Both the position numbers and the translations under genes were made by a program. From DATFNV01 sp963827935 (GTDB lineage Bacteria > Planctomycetota > Planctomycetia > Gemmatales > Gemmataceae): 64,000 nt of DNA. The stretch is from the NCBI GenBank assembly GCA_963827935.1, contig CAWHCN010000017.1, forward strand, positions 1,264,122-1,328,121. The letters are read 5' to 3'. Under the pieces are notes generated by a model. That model did no database searches. It was not told where the DNA came from and worked only from the letters and a program-made list of their open reading frames with translations. How positions within the stretch are numbered: position 1 is the stretch's first letter; each line of letters opens with the position of its first letter. Of the stretch, positions 48,472 to 55,818 are shown in pieces.

Positions 48472-48704
48472 CAGTGCAACCCATCCGCAGGCGATCCACC
48501 CCTCGCACCAAGGGGCGTGTGTGTGCGCAAGGCGCAGTGCAACCTACCGCAGGCGATCCACCCCTAGCATCTAGGGGCGTGTGCGCACGCAGGCGCATTG
48601 CTAGCCATCCGCAGGCGATCCACCCCTCGCACCAAGGGGCGTGTGCGCGAGCAGGCGCAGTGCAACCCATCCGCAGGTGATCCACCCCTGGCATCAAGGG
48701 GCAC
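48472..48704. repeat. Tandem array of four 61-63 bp hairpin units
   Basis: Units begin at 48472, 48535, 48596 and 48658 (the last partial). Each contains CCGCAGGCGATCCACCCCT, a hairpin (CCCCTAGCATCTAGGGG in unit 2) and a variable GTGTGCGC tail. The array replaces the 3' half of the methyltransferase gene. Confidence 0.85.
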
Positions 48705-49331
48705 CGGTGGCGCCAGCTCGGTCAGCCGCTGCCGCAGCTGCCCCTGCTGCTGCGCCAGCTCCGCCAGCGGGTCGATGGTCAACAGCAGCGTGCGATCCTG
48801 GAGCATCTTCGCCGCCGACTCCAGGTAGGACAGGTCCTCCCGCTTCGCCGACTGCATCCCGGGGACGTTTTCCATCAGGAACAGGCGCGGCTTCAGGCGG
48901 AGGGCGGCGGCGACCATGTTCTCGAACAGGGAGTTGCGTTCGTCCGCGTCGAGTCGATAACCGGTGCGTGTCTTCTTGGAGCGGAAGCCGACGGTGGACA
49001 AGCCCTGGCAGGGGGCGCGCCGGCGAGCACGTCGAGGGTCCGCCGGCCGGCCAGGCTGGTCAGGGCCCCGTCGGCGAGCGTGCGGATGTCGTGGACCAGG
49101 ACCCGCTCGTCCGGCAGGCCGGGGTGGTTCAGGCGGTAGGTGCGGGCGGCCGTCTCGTCCAGCTCCACCGCGCCCAGGACCTTGAACCCCGCGCGCACGA
49201 ACCCCTCCGACATCCCCCCGGCCCCTGCGAACAGGTCGATCGCCGTCGGCGCCTCCGCGGTCATCACCCGGACCGACTCGTGCCGGCGGTAGTGGGCACA
49301 GAAGTTGCGCAGCTCGCAGGCGCCGCAGCGC
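48705..49331 (-). pseudogene. Truncated C5 cytosine DNA methyltransferase gene
   Basis: Motif I (AIDLFAGAGGMSEGF), motif IV (GAPPCQGLSTVGF, after a frameshift near 49020) and motif VI (FLMENVPGM) are present, with the catalytic Cys of PCQG. After SYLESAAKML the sequence no longer follows the family and runs into the tandem array, so the target-recognition region and motifs VIII-X are missing. Just upstream, in the same frame as motif I, lies RRCGACELRNFCAHYRR, a C-x2-C-x5-C pattern like the iron-sulfur end of endonuclease III proteins. The usual start would be the GTG/ATG at 49267-49262. Non-functional remnant. Confidence 0.75.
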
Positions 49332-49435
49332 CTGACGGGCGGCCAGGGCCGGGTTGACGCCGCCTGGGGTCGGGGTTATGAGGCCCGCGGCGCTCGCCGC
49401 GCCCTTTCGATGGCATCCCTTCACGGAGGAAGTCT

Positions 49436-49663
49436 GTGCCAATCACGACATCTGCAACGACGTGCCGCGGCTGCGGCGCCCGCGTTACCCTTACGGCTCG
49501 CGTGTGTGTCGTTTGCAAGGCCCCGGACCCCACGATAGGCCGAGTCCGCCCTGTTGGCCTTAGGAGGGGTAGCGGCAAGCCGTTGCCGCTCTGGCTCGCG
49601 GCTGTCGCCGTGCTGATCGGGAGCACTGTCCTCATCGCGCTCGCCAGTCTTCTCTGCTGGTAA
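49436..49663 (+). CDS. Small zinc-ribbon membrane protein
   Basis: A 75-residue protein from a GTG at 49436 preceded by GGAGGA. Two CxxC pairs (Cys10, Cys13, Cys24, Cys27) form a zinc ribbon; one transmembrane helix (LWLAAVAVLIGSTVLIALASLL) closes the protein. This layout is common among small bacterial membrane proteins of unknown role. It lies at the right edge of the island, divergent from the methyltransferase remnant. Confidence 0.6.
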   Translation: MPITTSATTCRGCGARVTLTARVCVVCKAPDPTIGRVRPVGLRRGSGKPLPLWLAAVAVLIGSTVLIALASLLCW

Positions 49664-49806
49664 GGTGTCCGAAGAGCGATTGGAGCGCCGAAAGGTCATT
49701 GGCAAGTGGGACAGCTTCGAATGAAGGCGGCAGCAGGATGTCCGGGGCCACCAGCTTCTTGGCCCCGGACGCTCATCCTGCCACGGCCTCTCCTGCACCG
49801 TCCTTA

Positions 49807-50163
49807 CTAACGCGGGATGTAGTAGGTGGTGCGGACGCGCGGGCGACCAAACAAGCCGTACCGAGTAGTCGTCACCGCGCCGGCGGCGGGATAGTAGGAC
49901 ACCGACGGGGTGTAGTAGCTGACGGCGGGCGCATAGTAGGACACCGACGGGGTGTAGTACGACACCGGCGCACTGTAGTAGTACGACACCGACGGTGCGG
50001 GCGTGTAGACGACCGGTGGGCTGTAGTAGGTGACAGTGGGCGCCGGGTAGTAGTACGACACCGCCGGCGAGGAGACGATGACGGTCTGCGCCGCCACCCG
50101 CCCGGCACCGAGCAGGACCAGAGACACGGCGATGAAGGCCAAACTCCGAACTGTCCGGGCCAT
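49807..50163 (-). CDS. Secreted Tyr/Ser/Pro repeat protein
   Basis: This 118-residue protein has a signal peptide (MARTVRSLAFIAVSLVLLGA) after AGGAGGTG. The mature part is built from degenerate SYY-x-P units (VSYYYPAPTVTYY, PSVSYYAPAVSYY) and a basic tail (RYGLFGRPRVRTTYYIPR). Low-complexity tyrosine-rich exported proteins of this kind occur in many planctomycetes; the role is unknown, perhaps structural in the envelope. Confidence 0.75.
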   Translation of the reverse strand: MARTVRSLAFIAVSLVLLGAGRVAAQTVIVSSPAVSYYYPAPTVTYYSPPVVYTPAPSVSYYYSAPVSYYTPSVSYYAPAVSYYTPSVSYYPAAGAVTTTRYGLFGRPRVRTTYYIPR

Positions 50164-50577
50164 GATGCACCTCCTGTTGTTTGAGCGATGACAATCCCCC
50201 GGTGATGTTCTACTCGGGCTCACCGCTCGGTGCATCAGACTGGCGGTAGTTCACTCGTTGTCGGTCGTATCCGCGTGCCCGACTTTGCCGCGTGGGCAAG
50301 CCAGGGAGGATGGGCCATTGGGGCATCCTTCCCGCTGGCAAGCACCGGAAATCGGACATGTCCCAATGCGCGACGATTCGGCTGCGGCCGCGCAGGACGC
50401 CCCAAGCCGGCCACGGTCTGTGGTCGCCACTTCTTCTCGTTCATGCACGCCGTCACCTTGGCCAGGGCCTGGGTTGCAGTGTACTCGCAGCGTGCAGGTG
50501 TGTACATTGGTCCGGGCGTGGCCGGCGGGCGGAGCGCATGGGCCAGGCTTAGCCACATCTCTCAGGAGGAATGGACG
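50164..50577. other. Intergenic region between divergent genes
   Basis: 414 bp between the Tyr-repeat gene and the chalcone-isomerase-like gene; it should hold both promoters. An open plus-strand frame extends upstream of 50578 but has no coding character. No repeat was seen. Confidence 0.5.
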
Positions 50578-51177
50578 ATGAAGACCCTGTCGGGCAGGAT
50601 GCTGGTCGCCGCGTTCGCCCTGCTCTCTAGCGTGGCGGCTCGTGCTGAGGAGACGGTCGGAGTCGACGGGAGCGACACGAAGTACGACGCGGCGATCGAG
50701 GCCACTATCGGCGGCAAGGCGATCAAGATGGACCTGACCGGTACCGCCCTGCGCAAAAAACTCGTCTTCAAGGTCTACACCATCGGCAGCTACGTGGTGG
50801 CCGGCGCCGGAGTGCGCTCGGCGCAGGAACTGGCCGACGCCGACCGACCCAAGCAGCTTCACCTGGTCATGGAGCGCGACATGGGCGGGAAGGAACTGGC
50901 CGAAGCGGTGGAGAAGGCGATCCACAAGTGCCGTGGCGACGACGCGTTCGGCAACGAACTCAAGGCGCTGGCCGAGACGATGAAAGAGCTGACCCTGAAG
51001 AAGGGCGACCACATTCGGCTCACGAACGTCCCTAAGAAAGGGATCGACTGCGACGTGGCCGGCAAGAAACAGATTCTGATCGAGAACAGCGACTTCTCCA
51101 AGGCGGTCTGGGAAATCTACCTCGGCAAGAAGAGTATTGACGATGGCATCAAGAAGGCCCTGGTGTCGCGCCTGTGA
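50578..51177 (+). CDS. Secreted chalcone isomerase-like protein
   Basis: This 199-residue protein has a signal peptide (MKTLSGRMLVAAFALLSSVAARA), AGGAGG upstream and a body typical of bacterial chalcone-isomerase-like proteins: LTGTALRKKLVFKVYTIGSY near the start of the fold, LHLVMERDMGGKELAEAV, and a C-terminal AVWEIYLGKKSIDDGIKKAL. Bacterial members bind small ligands such as fatty acids rather than chalcones; the exact role here is unknown. Its stop is 160 bp from the left end of the first insertion sequence. Confidence 0.88.
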   Translation: MKTLSGRMLVAAFALLSSVAARAEETVGVDGSDTKYDAAIEATIGGKAIKMDLTGTALRKKLVFKVYTIGSYVVAGAGVRSAQELADADRPKQLHLVMERDMGGKELAEAVEKAIHKCRGDDAFGNELKALAETMKELTLKKGDHIRLTNVPKKGIDCDVAGKKQILIENSDFSKAVWEIYLGKKSIDDGIKKALVSRL

Positions 51178-51356
51178 CGTTTCATCGACGGCGGCACTGG
51201 TGGGAGCGGATCTCGCGCAGGTCGCGAAGGTAGGCGTCAACCGCCGAGCCGGCCCCGCGGACTTCACAACTCCACAAACCGGAATGGTCGGCCCGGTCGG
51301 CTACAACGCCTCGTTCGGCCCACGCACGCCGCGCAGGCCTAGCCTCGATTTCCACG

Positions 51357-51374
51357 GAGGGGATTTTTCCCCTC
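51357..51374. terminator. Hairpin inside the left end of the insertion sequence
   Basis: A 7-bp stem GAGGGGA/TCCCCTC with a TTTT loop lies just inside the left terminal repeat. It may stop transcription entering the element. Confidence 0.4.
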
Positions 51375-51518
51375 TGAACGCATGCAAATTCAGCAAAACC
51401 GGCTGTTTTTCGCCGTCTTCGTTAACCGTTGCGATGACTTAAATCCTCGTTGTACATTCGTCACCTCCTCCGAGGGATTCTCGCCTTGAGCGAATTATCC
51501 CACGATTTCCCGGAATTC

Positions 51519-51561
51519 CGCCTGGCACGCGCAGCTGCTTGCCAGCTGCGCGTGCCAGGCG
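51519..51561 (+). promoter_or_regulatory. Strong hairpin upstream of the transposase start
   Basis: A perfect 19-bp stem (CGCCTGGCACGCGCAGCTG and its complement) with a 5-nt loop ends 15 bases before the ATG. It could block translation of read-in transcripts, as known for some other insertion sequences. Confidence 0.6.
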
Positions 51562-51576
51562 TAGCATGTGCTGGGT

Positions 51577-53331
51577 ATGAACACCACTACTCGGAATGAC
51601 TTAACGCCGATCGCCTACTTCTTCCTCGCTCCCGAAAACTCCCTCCACCGACAATACGAGGCCTTCCGCGCCTACTTCGTCGAGGGCAGCCCTTCCCACG
51701 AGGTCGCACGCCGCTTCGGCTACTCGCCCGGCTCGTTTCGCGTCCTCTGCCACGAGTTCCGCCATGACCCCGACAAACAACTCCGCTTCTTCCAGACGGT
51801 CCAGCATGGGCCACGCTATGCCCCAGCCCGTGACCGGGTCCGCGAACTCGTGGTGGCCATGCGCAAACGCAACCTCTCCGTCTACGACATCCAGCGTGAA
51901 CTGGCCCAGGCCGGACACACCATCTGCATTAATGCCCTCGCCGTCCTGTTGCGCGAGGAAGGCTTCGCGCGATTGCCGCGCCGTCTCGATGACGAACGGC
52001 CCGCGGCGACTCGACCGGCAACCGAGGCCGCGGCCGACGTGCGCGCCGTGAGCCTGGAACCGCGCTCCTTCCGCACGCGCCTCGGCGGCCTCTTCTTCTT
52101 CGTGCCGCTCCTGAAAGACATCCGGCTGACGGATGTGCTGCGTCAGGCTGACCTCCCCGGTTCCCAGATGATTCCCGCCGAGCAGGCCCTGCGGAGTCTG
52201 CTGGCCCTCAAGCTCGTTGGCACCGAACGCAAGAGTCACGTCATGGACCTGGTTTGCGACCAGGGCCTCGCCCTGTTCGCCGGCCTGAACGTGGTACCCA
52301 AACGCTCCTACCTGGCCAGCTATAGCTCGCGCGTCGATCACCGGGCCGTAGTCCGCCTCATGGCTGCCTGGTTCGACGAGGTGCGGCGGGCCGGGCTGCC
52401 GCTCGGCGATTCCATCGACCTCGACTTCCACTCCGTACCCGCCAACACTCAGGAAGAGCCGCTGGAAAAACACTACATTTCCAGCCGCAGCCGCGCCCAG
52501 CAAGGCGTCCTGGTTTTCCTGGCCCGCGATGCCGCCGCCCGTGTCCTCTGCTACGCCCACGCTGGGATCCCCAAAGACCAGAAGGCGGCCGAGGTCCTCC
52601 GCTTCGCCGACTTCTGGCAAGAACGCACTGGCAGTTCACCCCGCGAACTGGTCTTCGATTCGCAACTGACCACCTACCAACACCTGCAGCAGTTGAACCA
52701 GCGCGGTATCGGTTTCCTGACGCTCCGACGCCGCACACGCTCGATGCTCGGCCGTATCTGGAGCCTCCCGGCGTCGGCCTGGCGGCGGATCACGCTGTCC
52801 TCCCTGACCCGCGCCTTCCGCACGCCCCGTGTCTTGGATGAGCGCGTGTCGCTCCCCGGCTATACGGGCCAGGTGCGGCAAATCATCGTGATCGATCTGG
52901 GCCACGAGGAGCCGACCATCCTCCTGACCAACAACTTCCGGTCCGGTTCGCCGACCCTGGTGACTCGCTATGCCCAACGCATGCTGATCGAGAATGGTAT
53001 CTCCGAGGCCATCCAGTTCTTTCACATCGATGCCCTGTCGTCGATGATCGGGATGAAGGTGGACTTCGACCTGCAGATCACCCTCATGGCCAGCGCCCTG
53101 TATCGGCTGCTGGCCAACCGCGTAGGCCGGGAGTACCAGCACGCGACGGCCAAGAAGATCTTCCGCAACCTGCTGAACGTTTCGGCGACCGTCGAGGTGC
53201 TGGACCACGAAGTAGTCATTGCCATGGACAAGCGGGCTCACAATCCCTACCTCGTCGCGTCGCAGCTCGCGGACGAACCGACCCCCATGCCCTGGTTCGG
53301 TAACAAGCGCCTGGTCATCCGCTTTTCCTGA
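51577..53331 (+). CDS. DDE transposase of the 2,050-bp insertion sequence
   Basis: The intact frame from the ATG at 51577 gives 584 residues. The N-terminal helix-turn-helix region (YEAFRAYFVEGSPSHEVARR, FGYSPGSFRVLCHEF) is followed by an RNase-H-like catalytic core with candidate acidic residues in IDLDFHSVP, ELVFDSQLTTYQHL and RMLIENGISEAIQFF. This layout is close to the IS1634/IS4 group, but I cannot fix the family without a search. A GTG nine bases earlier is an alternative start. The gene appears complete, so the element may still be active. Confidence 0.88.
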   Translation: MNTTTRNDLTPIAYFFLAPENSLHRQYEAFRAYFVEGSPSHEVARRFGYSPGSFRVLCHEFRHDPDKQLRFFQTVQHGPRYAPARDRVRELVVAMRKRNLSVYDIQRELAQAGHTICINALAVLLREEGFARLPRRLDDERPAATRPATEAAADVRAVSLEPRSFRTRLGGLFFFVPLLKDIRLTDVLRQADLPGSQMIPAEQALRSLLALKLVGTERKSHVMDLVCDQGLALFAGLNVVPKRSYLASYSSRVDHRAVVRLMAAWFDEVRRAGLPLGDSIDLDFHSVPANTQEEPLEKHYISSRSRAQQGVLVFLARDAAARVLCYAHAGIPKDQKAAEVLRFADFWQERTGSSPRELVFDSQLTTYQHLQQLNQRGIGFLTLRRRTRSMLGRIWSLPASAWRRITLSSLTRAFRTPRVLDERVSLPGYTGQVRQIIVIDLGHEEPTILLTNNFRSGSPTLVTRYAQRMLIENGISEAIQFFHIDALSSMIGMKVDFDLQITLMASALYRLLANRVGREYQHATAKKIFRNLLNVSATVEVLDHEVVIAMDKRAHNPYLVASQLADEPTPMPWFGNKRLVIRFS

Positions 53332-53383
53332 CCTCACATGTCGCTTTTGTTAACCGAACTTGGTACCGTGGAAATCGAGGCTA

Positions 53384-53617
53384 GGCAAATGGATCGCGCT
53401 CGGCTCTTGCCGGCAGACTCTCCAACTGCCCCACCACGGCGAGGCACCCCTCGGGGGCATGTCCCTCCAGCAGCCGCCGACAATGGGGCTTGAGTTCCTT
53501 CGGCCCAAGAGGGAGTACCTCCACCTCGGCGAGCGGCACCCACTTGGCCAGGGGGGCACCCGGCTTCTCCGGCCGCAGGGCGGCATGGGCTCCTCCGGGT
53601 ACGCTCGTTTCCAGGAA
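53384..53617 (-). pseudogene. Fragment of a gene interrupted by the insertion sequence
   Basis: The minus strand reads FLETSVPGGAHAALRPEKPG, then APLAKWVPLAEVEVLPLGPK, ELKPHCRRLLEGHAPEGC and ends ARAERDPFA-stop, where the last Ala and TAG are the first bases of the insertion-sequence repeat. No start codon is present before the upstream in-frame TAG, so the 5' end is also lost or shifted. Removing the element joins GATCCATTT to CTGCGCGGC at 51336 and extends the frame eleven codons to a new stop. Family unknown. Confidence 0.55.
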
Positions 53618-53737
53618 CTATGCGCTCTGCCCCTGTGCGGTCCATGCCCACGGCTTTGCGTGGGCAGGCTATGCCGATGACCCGAATTCAGCCGCAAGAG
53701 TGCCATGAATGGCACCCGGCGTTTTCGATAGCAGAAC

Positions 53738-54777
53738 TTATCGACCGATAAAGATAACGTCCAGGTTCTGCGGACCGCCTCCGGGAGCGGCTTCGCGCGT
53801 GATCACGATCACATGATCGGTCTTGGCATCCAGCGTGCAGGTTTTGGCGCCGGCTTTGGTTTTCACGGTGTCTTCCAGCACGAATTCCTTGGGGCTTTTC
53901 TCCTTGATGACACTCAGCGTGCCGTTGCCGTGCGAACTAATGGCCTCCATAGTGCGAGGATTGAAGACGGCGCCGTCGCTGCCTCCGGCCAGAGGCAGGG
54001 TGGTGATGATTTTGCCATCGACTGCACTGAGGATGACACAAGTCGGCGTGCCGCCCCTTCCGCCGCGGCACATCGCGAAAAGAATGTGGTTCTTGGTATC
54101 GATGGCCAGGCCCGCCGGCCCGTTGCCCTTCTCACCGAGGTCGAAATGGCGGGTCACCTTGAAGGTTTTGGCGTCCACCACGGCGATATGGTGGGCGTTG
54201 GCCACGTCAAAATAGAGATGCCCCTCGCCATCCGAGCGCCCTGCTCGACGGCGGCATTGGCGCCGTCCGGGCCGATGGCCTCCACTTTGCCTGCGATCGA
54301 ACCGTCCTTGGAATCGACCACGAGCAGGTTGGGCGCACGGTGACTCAGAATAAAAAAGTGGTGGGTCGGGGCGTCGAAGATATAGCCGTCCGCACCCGGC
54401 GCCGGAACGGTCTTGATCACTTCGAGTGTCTTCGTGTTGAAGAAAGTCGCGGGATTGCCGGCGACCAGACCGGTATGGTTTTCCGGGTCGATCGCGACGC
54501 CATGCCCGGACGCCTTGGCCAGGGTGGCCGCGAGCTTGTAGGTATCGAGGTCGAAGACACTCACCGCATCCCCGCAGGCGACATAAACCCGGCGGTTGAC
54601 GCTGTCCGCCGTGACGTAGTCAATCCGCCCGGCGGCGGGGATCTGCGTGGTGGCAAGAATCTTGTAGGGCTTGGCCGCGATGTCGTCGGCCGGAGCAATT
54701 TGGGCGAGACCAAAAATCGCCGACAGGCCGAGGGCGGCCGCAAGGAGTGTGCTGGGGTTTTGGGGAAGCTTGTTCAT
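53738..54777 (-). CDS. YncE-like secreted beta-propeller protein (frame interrupted once)
   Basis: The start MNKLPQNPSTLLAAALGLSA at 54777 follows AGGAGG and forms a signal peptide. The mature part has about seven short blades with the YVTN-type pattern: RIDYVTADSVNRRVYVACGD, HGVAIDPENHTGLVAGN, DGYIFDAPTHHFFILSH, and after a shift near 54230 GPAGLAIDTKNHILFAMCRG and TMEAISSHGNGTLSVI. About 346 residues. YncE/NHL-type propellers bind nucleic acid, protein or small ligands in the periplasm; no partner is evident. Confidence 0.85.
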
Positions 54778-54808
54778 AAGGGACCTCCTCGGTGCAAATG
54801 GACACTGG

Positions 54809-55024
54809 TCATTGATCAAGCGACATTGTAGTAAACGCCGGCGCTTCTGGAATCCAAGTGGGTAGCATGCTCCGCAAGCAGCAATCATCTACGACAGATT
54901 CCATGTGCTGCGGCACCTTGGGACGGTCCTTGCCGACCGGGAAGCAGTGCTTCGGCGAGTCCTCCTTCGGCCTGTCCGCCGCGACGAGCAACCTCGCCGC
55001 CAGCAGCACCAGCACCTTCTTCAC
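54809..55024 (-). CDS. Possible small exported protein
   Basis: A GTG at 55024 with GGGAGAAG upstream would give VKKVLVLLAARLLVAADRPK..., a short signal-like helix followed by a charged, Cys-containing segment of about 50 residues. It resembles a small lipoprotein whose lipobox has been lost or shifted. The evidence is limited to the ribosome site and hydrophobic start, so it may not be a gene. Confidence 0.35.
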   Translation of the reverse strand: MKKVLVLLAARLLVAADRPKEDSPKHCFPVGKDRPKVPQHMESVVDDCCLRSMLPTWIPEAPAFTTMSLDQ

Positions 55025-55172
55025 GGTCTTCTCCCGATCACGAGTGCGTCTTACTTCTTCCGGTCGCTCTTGATCCGTTTCAGCCGATCTTTCCCGGATG
55101 GACGCTCCCTGGAAACTCAGCTGCGGCTCCAAAGGGCGAGGTTATCCACCCGAACGAACAATTGCAACGATG

Positions 55173-55343
55173 TCATCGCCTGGGCACCGCCCGCTCCGTC
55201 CCCTGCGGTGCGGGGGACGAAGTCAGCAGGACTCCGCCACAAAACGCCACAGGCAGCATGATGAGGATTAGGGCCACAAGCACGATGGCCCACGGTGACG
55301 GGCTCCTACTTGTGCGTGAGCCATAGCGAGCCGGATCGGCCAC
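55173..55343 (-). CDS. Small single-pass membrane protein
   Basis: A GTG at 55343 (AAGGGGTG upstream) gives 56 residues: VADPARYGSRTSRSPSP, then a helix WAIVLVALILIMLPVAFCGG and a short polar tail. Composition and length fit the many tiny membrane proteins of bacteria. No family recognised; supported only by its shape and ribosome site. Confidence 0.45.
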   Translation of the reverse strand: MADPARYGSRTSRSPSPWAIVLVALILIMLPVAFCGGVLLTSSPAPQGTERAVPRR

Positions 55344-55818
55344 AGGACACCCCTTCAGCAGTCAGCCCTGAGCGATCAGGTTCGACGTATACACCAGGCA
55401 TTGTCTCCCTCGCCCGCAAGCCAGTCAACGACAAAGCCCCGCGATGCGCTCGGTGTCCATGAGGTTCACTACGAGGCATGGCGGCCCTCGGACTCTTGTA
55501 CGGACGACGAATCGGAGTCCGGAAACCCGGGGGGGCTCGCTAGCGAGCGGCCCGGTCCGCCCAGAGGTGTCCAACCGTACGCGGTGAGGTGATAGAATCA
55601 AAAAGAGGACGCAGCGCTGCGGCCTCTTTACTTTTCCTCTTTTCTTTTCCGACCGTGTATCCAGCCTGCATCGAACGTGACGGTTCTGACGAATGCGCGG
55701 GTTCCACGTCGGGGGCGGTCGGGGGTTCTTATAATGCGCCATCACGTTAACTGGGGCGAGAAACCGATACTTCCGGCATTGCCAGGCTGCCGGCGGATGT
55801 CAACGGAGGAATGGACGG
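55344..55818. other. Gene-free stretch upstream of the beta-helix surface protein
   Basis: 475 bp with no convincing gene. It contains the hairpin at 55603-55628 and, at its right end, the ribosome site GGAGGAATGGACGG of the next gene. Confidence 0.55.
55603..55628 (+). terminator. Terminator-like hairpin
   Basis: AAGAGGACGCAG/CTGCGGCCTCTT, 12-bp stem with one mismatch, followed by a T-rich run (TACTTTTCCTCTTTTC). Its first 15 bases recur at 40850. Confidence 0.5.

Larger units (their letters stand above)
51337..53386 (+). mobile_element. Insertion sequence, 2,050 bp, with 21-bp terminal inverted repeats
   Basis: Perfect inverted repeats at 51337-51357 (GCCTAGCCTCGATTTCC...) and 53366-53386 bound a single transposase gene. 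No target duplication is visible next to the ends. The right end supplies a TAG that closes a disrupted minus-strand frame. Confidence 0.85.

Noticed and set aside
48472..48704. Possible CRISPR array
   Set aside because: The 61-63 bp units are alike over nearly their full length, with no short repeat alternating with unique spacers, and no cas genes are in the window.
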